A DNA stretch of 23,474 bases from CAYONZ01 sp964405465 (GCA_964405465.1 CAYONZ010000050.1:1-23474); one strand, 5' to 3'. Numbered from the stretch's first letter, positions 1-8,200 are shown. Notes: generated from the sequence alone by a model not told the origin. A program made the numbers and translations.

Positions 1-332
1 GAACGGGTGAAATCGGAACGCTACGAGCCTTGGGAGACTATGAGACTGATATTGTAAAAATGTTTTTGCTGGAGTCAGCCGTGCTGGGGGCATTGGCAAT
101 TGCAATTGCGATTCCTGTATCAATTTGTATAATTCTTTTTGTCTCGAGTTTGCACATACCGTTGATTTTACCTATGGCAACTCGCGCGATGGATCTGAGT
201 ATGACAATTTATTTTGGTGCCTACTTTGAGGCTGCTGTTGTTTGTTTCTTTTCGATTGTCGTTGCTGCCATACTTCCGTCCCATCGAGGTTCGAAGATGA
301 ATATCGTCGACGCCTTGAGAGCCAAAATATAG
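1..332 (+). CDS. ABC transporter permease, FtsX/LolC-MacB type (5'-truncated)
   Basis: C-terminal end of an ABC exporter permease; the reading frame is open from base 3 and the start lies outside the window. The visible part opens with GEIGTLRALGD, the cytoplasmic loop motif of FtsX-domain permeases (FtsX, LolC/E, MacB), continues through two hydrophobic segments, and ends in the family's usual VDALRAKI tail. The next gene carries the near-identical motif GEIGTMRALGD, so the two are paralogous subunits, probably of one complex that moves lipids, lipoproteins or peptides out of the inner membrane. The stop lies within the next gene's ribosome-binding region (AGGAG at 331-335), so the two are co-transcribed. 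The matching ATPase is not in view and would be expected upstream. The substrate cannot be told from the sequence. Confidence 0.85.
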   Translation, partial: TGEIGTLRALGDYETDIVKMFLLESAVLGALAIAIAIPVSICIILFVSSLHIPLILPMATRAMDLSMTIYFGAYFEAAVVCFFSIVVAAILPSHRGSKMNIVDALRAKI

Positions 333-341
333 GAGCAGTTG

Positions 342-1565
342 ATGTTTTTAGTATTGAAATTGGCCTTTAGAAACTTAGTTAGAAATCGAACAAGAACGGT
401 TTTGAATCTTTCAATGGTTATTGGAGCATTTACCTCGATTATTTTGTTCAAAGGTTTTTCTCGATATATGCTTGCCTCGCTAGAGACGTCGTTTACTAAG
501 GGAAATTTTGGCCATGTGCAAATTGCCTCCCAGCAGGTTTGGGACGCTGATCTGCCAAAGAAAAAGGAAGACGCCTACATGGTTTCTTCGCCCGCGATTT
601 TGAGAAATCTCAGCACAAATTCCCAAGTTGAGTATGCCGGACCCAGAGCAAACGCAATGGTGTTGTTGAGTAATGGTGATAAATCGGTGGGAGGATTTGT
701 CTTTGGATACGATCCAAAGATTGAAGTGAACATAGAAAAACTTTTGTATTTTGAAGAGGGATCTGGATTTTCTGGAAAGCAAAATTTTGAAATATTGATT
801 GGCGCAGGCCTGCAAAAAAATCTGCACACAAAAATCGGGCAAACATTGACTGTGGTTTCACAGACGTTGTCAGGATCTATGAGTTCGATTGAACCTGAAG
901 TTCGCGGGGTGTTTAAAACTGGCCTGGCAGAGTTAGATAACTCCTTAGTCTATATTCCAATTCAGGCCGTGCAACAACTCTTGGGTACACAAAGGGTTGA
1001 GAGGGTGGCGGTGCTTTTGAAAGATGGCGCCAACCTAGAAAAAGAAACCTCTTGGGTGGCCAGTCATTTACCTGAAGACAAAGGGCTTGTCGCGAAAAGT
1101 TGGCGAGAAATTGCGGTGCTTTACAGGCAGGTTTCCGATTTTTATTTTATCCAGAATCTCATGATAGAAACGATTCTTTCGGTACTTGTATTTTTGGGAA
1201 TCCTAAATACGGTTGGGATGTCGATTTATGAACGTATCGGTGAGATCGGGACGATGCGCGCACTGGGGGATCAGCGTGAGTCGATTTTAAGCCTTTTGTT
1301 AATTGAAGGATTGATGTTAGGCCTAATGGGTTCACTTTTTGCGATTCCGATTGGGGCATTTGCCTCTCATCTAATTTCAGTTGCCGAGATGCAAATTTTG
1401 ATGCCTGGTGCGAGTCGGCCGATGGCGGTACACATTGAACCCATCGCTAAAGACTACATAGAGGCGGCTTTGGTAGTTTGTTTAACATGTTTCATCACCA
1501 GCCTTTGGCCTTCGATTAAAGCACTTCGATTGCCAGTGGTCGATGCACTCCGAGCGAATAGCTAA
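342..1565 (+). CDS. ABC transporter permease, FtsX/LolC-MacB type
   Basis: Full-length (about 407 aa) inner-membrane permease. It shows the usual plan: an N-terminal membrane helix (about residues 20-40), a large periplasmic MacB-like domain (about 45-270), then three C-terminal helices. The GEIGTMRALGD motif lies between the second and third helices, and the protein ends VVDALRANS. An AGGAG at 331-335 sits 6 nt before the ATG at 342; a TTG directly in front (339) is in frame but less well placed. Its neighbour upstream is a truncated paralogue, so the pair may form a LolCE-like heterodimer or two parts of a MacB-type exporter. Family assignment is firm. Whether it releases lipoproteins or exports another substrate is not resolved. 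It converges on the E1-nitroreductase gene with only 41 bp between and no clear terminator. Confidence 0.88.
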   Translation: MFLVLKLAFRNLVRNRTRTVLNLSMVIGAFTSIILFKGFSRYMLASLETSFTKGNFGHVQIASQQVWDADLPKKKEDAYMVSSPAILRNLSTNSQVEYAGPRANAMVLLSNGDKSVGGFVFGYDPKIEVNIEKLLYFEEGSGFSGKQNFEILIGAGLQKNLHTKIGQTLTVVSQTLSGSMSSIEPEVRGVFKTGLAELDNSLVYIPIQAVQQLLGTQRVERVAVLLKDGANLEKETSWVASHLPEDKGLVAKSWREIAVLYRQVSDFYFIQNLMIETILSVLVFLGILNTVGMSIYERIGEIGTMRALGDQRESILSLLLIEGLMLGLMGSLFAIPIGAFASHLISVAEMQILMPGASRPMAVHIEPIAKDYIEAALVVCLTCFITSLWPSIKALRLPVVDALRANS

Positions 1566-1606
1566 AGAATTTTGAAAAGGAAGTGCCTTCGAGTCTTCTA
1601 CTGGAA

Positions 1607-3565
1607 CTATTTTTCTATGATTCTCGAAAGGGGAAGGCGAAGTGATCGAGATTTGATTTTTGGTCCAAATCCGATCCGTCCCATAAATCCAGTGTTTGAT
1701 AATATTTGTGCCCCAAAAAGTGTTTCCATATCCCTGCGAACTTTCGTGGCTTGTTTTTGGGCCTTCTGGCTTGATGAGAATTCCCTGCCTTGTTCCACAT
1801 AGTTGGCAAATATAAGTGGGGTCATTTCAGGCTGAATTTGCAAACCAAGTTTTGTGGCAGTAAGCCAAAATCTTTGGAGAGCACCTCCGATTGCAATATG
1901 GTCTTTCAAATTCAGTGGCTTTTTCTTAGCTACTATCAAGAAATGTGCGGCACAAAAAATTCCAGGAACAAAATCAAGTTGCAAGCGAGGCAACAGCGTT
2001 CCTGCACAGTATCTATTGAGAAATTTGACTCTTGACCAACTTTGCAAAGCAAATTTCATAAATCGTGTTGCAAGTGGGTCGGCGCCAATGGCTTGATCAG
2101 GAATTCTATCAATGCTAAATTGAGCATTCCATTCAATCACCGTTGAGTGAACCGAATAGGCCTCAGGAATTGTCAGACGAATTTCTGCATTTCGTGAAAG
2201 TATCTTTGCTATTCGAAATCGTTCGCTGAAATTTTCAAAGAATTTGATCTCGAATTCGTGGCCTACACAAGAAATTAACTGCTGTTTTTGCTCCTCAGAG
2301 AGTTTTGTTAGCTTCATCGGACGTCTCTGAACTGCACGCTCGAGTAAATATCCTGCCAATGGATTGATATGAATCTGGGAATCGTTAGATAGGGTCACTT
2401 TCCAGCGTAAAACGTCTGTTTTGTATTCGTCATGATGGTCGATTTTTGCATTCAGACCGAGGCATGACGACGCCAGGGTAATACTTTCGAGTAGTGCCCC
2501 AATTGCAATTTGGCTGGGGTGACCACGAAAGTCATAGACCACACTTTTTTGTGTATCGAAACCCATAACCTCAAACTCGAGGGGATTCAAAAGTTTGAAT
2601 CTCCAGACTTGAGTGTTGTCACCACTAGGTGCCCAACGTGCAAGAGCGATGATCTTTTCAGCTGGTGTCTTGGCCGGTTCCAAATCAAGTGGTGGCAGTT
2701 GTTTTGATAACAGAATTTTTCTCGCGATGGTGCGTTTTAAAAATTGAATCGGATTTCGATAGCCCCAAGGACGCCAAGTTATTTTGAGTTTATTTTTGTA
2801 AGCATCAACTTGAAAGCCCCAGGGAGCTGCAAGCACACGTCCTCTTCGGAGTAGAATTTTGAGCGCTTCGGTTACTGCCACTCCAGCACAAATTTGACAG
2901 GCCATACCGGTAGAAGGTCCCTTGCGTTCTTTGAATCTAACTCGAGTGGGATCAACAAGGTAGCCCATTTGCAACCCAGAGGGAGACACGCCGAGCATGA
3001 ATCGCAGTGCTTTCTCTGGTTCGGCTTGACCTTTCCATCCAAAATATTCTTCAAATGACATTTTATTCGGCAAAAAATTGAGAACAGCAGATCCCATTCC
3101 CAAAGGGCCAGCGGTAGTGGCCGGAATTTTCTTTTCGTAGCATTTTTGAAAGACAAGTTCACGAAATGAAAATGCAAAGAAGTCTAGACTGTCGACATAG
3201 ATGTCGACGTCATCTAGGAATTCTTCAATATTGTTTTCGTCAATTCCATTCGGAAAACCCGTGATTTCAGCTTGAGGATTGATGTCCAAAGCCATTCTGC
3301 GCATCACTTCAAATTTCGATTGTTTCAGCGTCGAAACTGTCGCACCAGCTTGGCGGTTGAAATTTGGAAGATCAAATGAATCGAAGTCAGCAATGTGAAA
3401 GCGTGAAACGCCCAGACGGCATAAGGTAAGTAGATGGACACCACCCACGCCACCCAATCCAGCAATGGCGACTTTTTTAGTACGCAAGATCTGCTGCTCA
3501 CTTTCTGTGATCCAACCAATATTGCGCGAAAATGCTTCGAAATAGTCGAATTCAAATTTCTCCAT
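1607..3565 (-). CDS. ThiF/E1-like adenylyltransferase fused to nitroreductase (Rv1355c/MoeY-like)
   Basis: A 652-aa two-domain protein. Residues about 1-270 are an E1/ThiF/MoeB fold: nucleotide loop GLGGVG (36-41), acidic D60/D62 after the next strand, N70-R71-Q72 and K84, all typical ATP-adenylation positions. Residues about 295-650 are a nitroreductase-like flavin domain with ARWAPSGDNTQ (309-319) and ERAVQRRP (409-416). This architecture is that of Mycobacterium tuberculosis Rv1355c (annotated MoeY). The expected chemistry is ATP activation of a carboxylate plus flavin-dependent redox; the substrate is unknown. Only one CxxC (C223, C226) is seen, so the four-cysteine zinc site is incomplete, and I see no obvious thioester cysteine in the usual region. 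It lies downstream of the FeeM-PilZ acyltransferase on the same strand (117-nt gap). The ATG lacks a clear Shine-Dalgarno sequence. Confidence 0.85.
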   Translation of the reverse strand: MEKFEFDYFEAFSRNIGWITESEQQILRTKKVAIAGLGGVGGVHLLTLCRLGVSRFHIADFDSFDLPNFNRQAGATVSTLKQSKFEVMRRMALDINPQAEITGFPNGIDENNIEEFLDDVDIYVDSLDFFAFSFRELVFQKCYEKKIPATTAGPLGMGSAVLNFLPNKMSFEEYFGWKGQAEPEKALRFMLGVSPSGLQMGYLVDPTRVRFKERKGPSTGMACQICAGVAVTEALKILLRRGRVLAAPWGFQVDAYKNKLKITWRPWGYRNPIQFLKRTIARKILLSKQLPPLDLEPAKTPAEKIIALARWAPSGDNTQVWRFKLLNPLEFEVMGFDTQKSVVYDFRGHPSQIAIGALLESITLASSCLGLNAKIDHHDEYKTDVLRWKVTLSNDSQIHINPLAGYLLERAVQRRPMKLTKLSEEQKQQLISCVGHEFEIKFFENFSERFRIAKILSRNAEIRLTIPEAYSVHSTVIEWNAQFSIDRIPDQAIGADPLATRFMKFALQSWSRVKFLNRYCAGTLLPRLQLDFVPGIFCAAHFLIVAKKKPLNLKDHIAIGGALQRFWLTATKLGLQIQPEMTPLIFANYVEQGREFSSSQKAQKQATKVRRDMETLFGAQILSNTGFMGRIGFGPKIKSRSLRLPLSRIIEK

Positions 3566-3619
3566 AACAAATCAATCATGGCAAACGTCGAAGCAAACGG
3601 GCAGTTAAATATCGGGACA

Positions 3620-3637
3620 CCTGGCCTTAGGGCCAGG
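3620..3637. repeat. Perfect 7-bp GC-rich hairpin between acyltransferase and E1-nitroreductase genes
   Basis: CCTGGCC-TTAG-GGCCAGG is a perfect 7-bp inverted repeat with a 4-nt loop in the 117-nt gap between two minus-strand genes. On the minus strand no U-run follows it, so it is not a standard intrinsic terminator. It could be an mRNA processing or stability element, a pause site, or a protein-binding palindrome in front of the downstream gene. Confidence 0.5.
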
Positions 3638-3682
3638 GCTTGTTAAGGTATCTGAATTAAGGAAGCGATGAGCCTGTGAGAC

Positions 3683-4954
3683 CTATGAAGCCTTCGGCTT
3701 ATCCAAAGCAGGGTCTAAAATTGGCGAACTCTCTGGAGCCAGAATTTCTTGAAACCCTCGAGAAAGGTAATCGTGAAATTCTGCCCAACCGCGGTCCGCA
3801 TTTAATATGATGCCGCCGATTTGGCCAAATCGCGATTTACGAACCTGTTTAACTTGAATCAAGGAGTGAGACGAGCTTCCAGTTTGTACGTCGAGCTCGA
3901 AAACCTCAGGCAATTCAATTTTCGAATTCATTAAAATTCCCGTATTCGACATATCGAGAATTTTCACGCTTGAATCCGCTTGCAGCTCGGGGACAGAGCC
4001 ATTGCAGGCTACATGAAAGCGAAGCTGTCTAAATTTGCTCCAAATGGGTGATATATTGCTTTTTGGCAAAACATTTTTGTATGCCTCAACAGGATAGCTT
4101 GCTTGCAGAACGAGTTTTTCTTGATCGCTCATAGAGTCCATAACCCGGGTGCGTGATCGAAAGAAATATTCAAGCGAGGCAGGAGACATTGAGGGATCTA
4201 CCACCTTAAAAAACGAACGATCCGGAAACGACGCAAAGTGAATGGGCATTGGTTGATCCATAAAAGTGCGCATATTCTTTTCAGCCGGTGCATTTCCAAA
4301 TAGGCGTTTGTAATGGTCGAGCATGGTGGAAAGATCGAGTTTGTACCCCGCCAGTGGGTTGCCGTTTGCAAAATCGTATTTTTGTACGACTTTTTCTTTC
4401 AAAGACATAAATCCAATAAGTGCCACATAAAAATCATGCCATTTAGGATGCACGCCAATCAAAATAGCATCGAGTTTTTGATAGTCTTTGCAATAAGACA
4501 AAGTGTATTTAATCAACCAAAAGAAGAGTTCGCCGCTCCGTCCCCGATGTTCTGGTTTAATAGCAAGAGAAGAAATCTCTCCTATTCTGGCATGCTGTTC
4601 TTTTGATCGCGATAGATCGTAAACTGATCCGACAGGAACGCCGAGTGGAGTTTCGCGAATCAGCGAAATCGTTCCGACGACTTCATCTTTGATTTTGGCA
4701 ACAATGATCGCCGTTGTAGGAAGAGCATGATACTTTGTCACCCGCATTCCGCTCGGATGTGGATCCATATATCCTTCAAATACATATTGATCGTGAAGAA
4801 TTCGAAAAGCTTGGCTGAGCTCGTCTTTGGTATTGGCAAGCTTAATGACTAACCCGTCTGATGGTTCTGCTGGAAACCTCACGCTACTACGTAAGACACG
4901 ATGCCTAATTGGTTCGGGGGCTAATTTAATTAGTTTTTTTATTAACTTACTCAC
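3683..4954 (-). CDS. FeeM-like N-acyltransferase (GNAT fold) fused to C-terminal PilZ domain
   Basis: A 423-aa predicted cytoplasmic protein. Residues about 36-215 look like the N-acyl amino acid synthase (FeeM) branch of GNAT/LuxI-like acyltransferases: a helix with an AFRILHDQYVFEGY-type signature (49-62), a VVGTISLI strand (92-99), GEISSLAI (125-132) and an EHRGRSG cofactor loop (135-141). Residues about 308-400 resemble a PilZ cyclic-di-GMP domain: DMSNTG (334-339) fits the D/NxSxxG motif and GGIIL (380-384) follows. The first PilZ arginine motif is degenerate (R309, R312 instead of a clean RxxxR). FeeM enzymes acylate an amino acid from acyl-ACP; that activity, and c-di-GMP control of it, are inferences here. 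Start is GTG, with GGAG about 6 nt upstream; that GGAG lies at the end of a possible leader hairpin. Probably transcribed with the E1-nitroreductase downstream. Confidence 0.75.
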   Translation of the reverse strand: MSKLIKKLIKLAPEPIRHRVLRSSVRFPAEPSDGLVIKLANTKDELSQAFRILHDQYVFEGYMDPHPSGMRVTKYHALPTTAIIVAKIKDEVVGTISLIRETPLGVPVGSVYDLSRSKEQHARIGEISSLAIKPEHRGRSGELFFWLIKYTLSYCKDYQKLDAILIGVHPKWHDFYVALIGFMSLKEKVVQKYDFANGNPLAGYKLDLSTMLDHYKRLFGNAPAEKNMRTFMDQPMPIHFASFPDRSFFKVVDPSMSPASLEYFFRSRTRVMDSMSDQEKLVLQASYPVEAYKNVLPKSNISPIWSKFRQLRFHVACNGSVPELQADSSVKILDMSNTGILMNSKIELPEVFELDVQTGSSSHSLIQVKQVRKSRFGQIGGIILNADRGWAEFHDYLSRGFQEILAPESSPILDPALDKPKAS

Positions 4955-5311
4955 GTCACTCCACCCGAGAAAAAGGATTTAGACCAAAGGTGGTCTAGTT
5001 TATGAATTCTTCTCGGCGGGTGGTTTGTTAGACTAAAGTAGGTAACGCTAAACTTAATCAAAAGACTAATTTAACTGTGATGTGTCTCCACAAAACAGTG
5101 TCAAATCGAGACAAAGTTCACCTTTGTGAATCAAGCATCATGTTCTCGTCAGAGCTATGTGGTGTATAACTTTTGTTCATTCCTAAAATTTGTTCTGTCA
5201 CATGGGTGGTATGCACATGACGGTTGGCCTGTAGTCCCAATCTCTCTTGCAAAGGTTGACCGCATTAAGCTACAACATGGTTTCTTATTTGATCATTTTC
5301 AGGAGATTTTT
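4955..5311. other. Divergent intergenic region between acyltransferase-PilZ gene and dusB
   Basis: A 357-bp gap between divergently transcribed genes. The left third holds the nested inverted repeats of the acyltransferase leader (4961-5023). A 6-bp inverted repeat ACAAAG-TTCAC-CTTTGT lies at 5111-5127. The dusB frame stays open back to 5126, but that stretch lacks DusB homology and its ATG has no ribosome binding site, so I treat it as leader. No convincing -35/-10 pair or sigma-54 site was found for either gene by eye, and no small RNA gene could be supported. Confidence 0.6.
4961..5023 (-). promoter_or_regulatory. Nested inverted repeats in the acyltransferase leader that can pair with its SD region
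   Basis: On the minus strand CCACCCGCCGAGAA (5023-5010) can pair with TTCTCGGGTGG (4971-4961), giving 11 bp with a 3-nt bulge. Inside lies a perfect 7-bp hairpin, TAGACCA-CCTT-TGGTCTA (4997-4980). The 3' arm runs into the GGTGGAG ribosome binding region 5-8 nt before the GTG start, so the folded form would hinder initiation. No U-run is placed to make it a terminator. This could be translational control or simply a DNA-level operator. It matches no riboswitch class that I recognise. Confidence 0.5.
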
Positions 5312-6346
5312 GTGACCACCGCAGAGTTGTTAGGAGCCCTTAAGGCCAATCCTTTTGTTTTGGCTCCAATGGCCGGAATAACGGATCGGTCGTTTCGCAC
5401 AATCATGCGAAATCTGGGATGCGGTCCCGTCATCACCGAACTCGTGTCGGCCCACGGGATAGAGTTCAACAGCAAAAAAACTATCGATCTCATGGCATTT
5501 GACGAAGTGCAGAGACCATTTGCCATACAATTGTTTGGCGAAACCCCAGAGATTTTGGCAGGCGCAGCTAAATTTGCTCAAGAGTTTGGGGCAGATTTTG
5601 TTGACCTTAATTTTGGATGTCCTGTCCCGAAAGTCGTAAAAAAGGGCGGTGGTTCAGCCATTTTAAAGGATCTTCCACGGGTAGCAGAGACTTTCAAAAC
5701 AGTAAAATCTGCGATCTCGATCCCATTGACAGTAAAAATTCGAACGGGTTGGGATGAAGGCTCGAGGAACGCAGATCAGGTGGCACATATAGCTTATGAA
5801 GAGGGTTTGTCGTGGGTTGCAATCCACGGAAGAACCCGAAGTGCTGGATATTCTGGCTGGGCCGATTGGGACTACATTGCCGAAGTAAAGGCAAAGAGCA
5901 AAATTGCCATTCTTGGAAACGGTGACATTGCTACAGCACAGCAAGCCGTTGATCGCATGCAAAGTTCTGGAGTGGATGGTGTGATGATTGGTCGAGGGTG
6001 TTTAAAGAACCCCTGGATCTTTAAAGATGCGGTTTCGCTCTGGCAAAATAGGCAGGAGGATCGCAGTCAGGTGACCCGCCCCCAGGATTTTCATGACCTG
6101 TTTTTAACGATGAAGCAAACATTCGAACAGAATCTTGATGAGAAGATTACGATGATTCAGTTGAGAAAGTTTGCTTCGTGGTACTCTTCGGGGTATCCTG
6201 GCGCAGCTCAATTTAGAAAAACTATTTTTAACACACAAACAATTGAAGAGACGATGCAAAACGCCTTGTCGTTCTTCGCTGACATGCAGGTTTGTCAGCA
6301 AGCAGACACAAGCGCTGAGGCATTTCTGATGGGTGGACATGGATAA
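5312..6346 (+). CDS. dusB: tRNA-dihydrouridine synthase B
   Basis: FMN enzyme that reduces specific uridines in the tRNA D-loop with NADPH. The GTG at 5312 is chosen: AGGAG at 5301-5305 sits 6 nt before it, and the protein (344 aa) then begins right at the family homology. Motifs: FVLAPMAGITDRSFR (15-29, FMN site), ITELVSA (41-47), DLNFGCPVPKVVKKGGGSA with catalytic Cys103 as proton donor, VKIRTGWD, IHGRTR, and the phosphate-binding NGDI and GVMIGRG. The frame is open upstream to an ATG at 5126, but that would add 62 residues unlike any Dus protein. The 3' end overlaps the start of typA, so the two are probably translationally coupled. In many proteobacteria dusB is instead paired with fis; no fis is present here. 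Confidence 0.93.
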   Translation: MTTAELLGALKANPFVLAPMAGITDRSFRTIMRNLGCGPVITELVSAHGIEFNSKKTIDLMAFDEVQRPFAIQLFGETPEILAGAAKFAQEFGADFVDLNFGCPVPKVVKKGGGSAILKDLPRVAETFKTVKSAISIPLTVKIRTGWDEGSRNADQVAHIAYEEGLSWVAIHGRTRSAGYSGWADWDYIAEVKAKSKIAILGNGDIATAQQAVDRMQSSGVDGVMIGRGCLKNPWIFKDAVSLWQNRQEDRSQVTRPQDFHDLFLTMKQTFEQNLDEKITMIQLRKFASWYSSGYPGAAQFRKTIFNTQTIEETMQNALSFFADMQVCQQADTSAEAFLMGGHG

Positions 6347-8168
6347 CAATGCATTAGATTCGAGTAAAATACGCAATATCGCGATCATCGCACACGTCGA
6401 TCATGGCAAGACGACGCTCGTAGATCACCTTCTTCGTCAGAGCGGTTTGTTTCGTTCGAACGAAGCCGTGGCCGAGAGAGTTATGGATTCTTTGGATCTC
6501 GAGAAAGAGCGCGGAATTACCATTGCTGCCAAGAACGCATCGTTCTTTTACAAAGGGTATAAAATCAATATCGTCGACACTCCGGGACACTCGGATTTCG
6601 GTGGAGAAGTTGAGCGAATTTTGAACATGGTCGATGGCGCGATTCTTTTGGTTGATGCCTCTGAGGGACCGTTGCCGCAAACGCGGTTTGTTTTGAAAAA
6701 GGCTCTTGATCAGGGCATTAAAACAATCGTTTGCGTAAACAAAATTGATCGTCCCGATGCTCGTATTGGCGAAGTATTGAACGAGGTATTTGATCTTTTT
6801 ATCGATCTTGACGCTCCTGAAGATCAAACTGAGTTTACTCCGGTTTATGCAGTGGCTCGAGAGGGATGGGCCACCACAGATCCTAATGTTAAAACGAAAG
6901 ATCTTAGTGTTCTCTATGATTGGATTATCGAAAAATTTCCACATCCTCCAGGAGACATGAACAAGCCACTTCAGATGATGGTAACGAATATCGACTATAG
7001 TGATTACGTCGGTCGTTTGTGTATCGGTCGAGTTCGCAATGGTATTTTGCGAATTGGCGATGAAGTGCTCGTTGCTCAAGAGGGTGGAAAACAGAAGAAA
7101 ACTAAAATCGTGGCTCTTTATCGGTACGAAGGTATGAAGCAGGTTCCAACCAAAGAATGTTATGCTGGCGACATCGCGATTATCGCTGGTGGAGATGACA
7201 TCAATATTGGTGACAGTCTTATTGCACTTGAGGGTGCCGAAGCTCTTCCGCGCTTGAAAGTTGAAGAACCGACTGTGGGAATGATGTTGTCGGTCAATGA
7301 TGGTCCGTTCGCTGGACTAGAGGGACAGCACGTCACTTCAAGAAAAATTCTTGAACGTCTTGAACGTGAATTGAGATACAACGTTTCGATTCGCTTAGAA
7401 CCGACTGCCACTCCAGAGACCTTTAAAGTTCTTGGGCGCGGTGAACTTCAGTTGGCTGTTCTTTGTGAAAACATGCGACGTGAAGGTTACGAAATGTGTA
7501 TTGGTAAGCCAGAGGTTATCTTCAAAACCATCAACGGTGAGAAACATGAACCGATGGAACTTGCTGTCGTAGACGTTGATGAAAACTACACAGGCGTTGT
7601 AACTGAAAAGTTTGGAATTCGTAAAGGCATCATGACCAATATGGTGAACAAGGGTTCTGGCCGTGTCCGTCTCGAATTCAAAATTCCTTCACGTGGTCTC
7701 ATTGGCTATCGTTCTGAATTTTTGACCGATACGCGCGGTACGGGTCTTTTGAATACCGAATTTGCTGGTTATGAGCCTTACAAAGGCGAGATCACTCACC
7801 GATCAAACGGTGCAATGATTGCTGACCGAAAAGGGACATCTACTGCATATGCTATTTGGGGGCTTCAAGAACGAGGTCGCATGTTTATTGGACCCGTTAC
7901 TGAATGCTACGAGGGCATGATTGTTGGCGAGCACGCGAAAGACAATGATTTGACAGTCAACGTGTCGCGCGAAAAGAAGCTTACAAACGTTCGAGCGTCT
8001 GGTTCGGATGAAGCTATTCGATTGACGCCAGTTAAGCCTTTGACACTTGAACAAGCGATGGAGTGGATTGGTGACGACGAGGCGATTGAGATCACTCCGA
8101 AATCCATCCGTCTTCGTTGTAAAGAATTGAATCCGCACAAGCGAAAGCGCCAGGCTTCTGCTGACTAA
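6339..8168 (+). CDS. typA: Ribosome-associated translational GTPase TypA/BipA
   Basis: Translation-factor GTPase related to EF-G that acts on the ribosome, in 50S assembly and stress or low-temperature adaptation in studied species. About 609 aa, close to the E. coli protein (607). Visible motifs: P-loop AHVDHGKT (18-25), switch I RGIT (58-61), DTPGHSD (80-86), NKID (134-137), then the EF-G-like domains and the BipA-type C-terminus (FGIRKGIMTNMV; GRMFIGPVTECYEGMIVGEHA). The ATG at 6339 lies inside the last codons of dusB; an in-frame GTG at 6333 is an alternative and no well-spaced ribosome binding site decides between them, which suggests coupled re-initiation. A strong terminator follows 32 nt after the stop. 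Confidence 0.95.
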   Translation: MDNNALDSSKIRNIAIIAHVDHGKTTLVDHLLRQSGLFRSNEAVAERVMDSLDLEKERGITIAAKNASFFYKGYKINIVDTPGHSDFGGEVERILNMVDGAILLVDASEGPLPQTRFVLKKALDQGIKTIVCVNKIDRPDARIGEVLNEVFDLFIDLDAPEDQTEFTPVYAVAREGWATTDPNVKTKDLSVLYDWIIEKFPHPPGDMNKPLQMMVTNIDYSDYVGRLCIGRVRNGILRIGDEVLVAQEGGKQKKTKIVALYRYEGMKQVPTKECYAGDIAIIAGGDDINIGDSLIALEGAEALPRLKVEEPTVGMMLSVNDGPFAGLEGQHVTSRKILERLERELRYNVSIRLEPTATPETFKVLGRGELQLAVLCENMRREGYEMCIGKPEVIFKTINGEKHEPMELAVVDVDENYTGVVTEKFGIRKGIMTNMVNKGSGRVRLEFKIPSRGLIGYRSEFLTDTRGTGLLNTEFAGYEPYKGEITHRSNGAMIADRKGTSTAYAIWGLQERGRMFIGPVTECYEGMIVGEHAKDNDLTVNVSREKKLTNVRASGSDEAIRLTPVKPLTLEQAMEWIGDDEAIEITPKSIRLRCKELNPHKRKRQASAD

Positions 8169-8200
8169 ATATTTGTATTTTTATATGCAAACTTTTAATA

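Noticed and set aside
339..341. TTG start for the second permease
   Set aside because: The ATG immediately after it (342) is better spaced from AGGAG at 331-335.
480..861. Several overlapping minus-strand frames inside the second FtsX permease
   Set aside because: Mutually overlapping shadows without start signals or recognisable domains.
1607..3565. Molybdopterin biosynthesis role implied by the MoeY name of the homologue
   Set aside because: No moa, mob or moe gene is nearby and the nitroreductase fusion and acyltransferase neighbour point elsewhere; I keep only the architecture-based call.
5126..5311. 62-codon N-terminal extension of dusB from an upstream ATG
   Set aside because: No ribosome binding site at 5126, the extension has no Dus homology, and GTG 5312 has a well-spaced AGGAG and gives the family length.
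6354..7079. 241-aa open frame on the minus strand inside typA
   Set aside because: Antisense shadow of a strongly conserved gene; the translation has no family features and no ribosome binding site.
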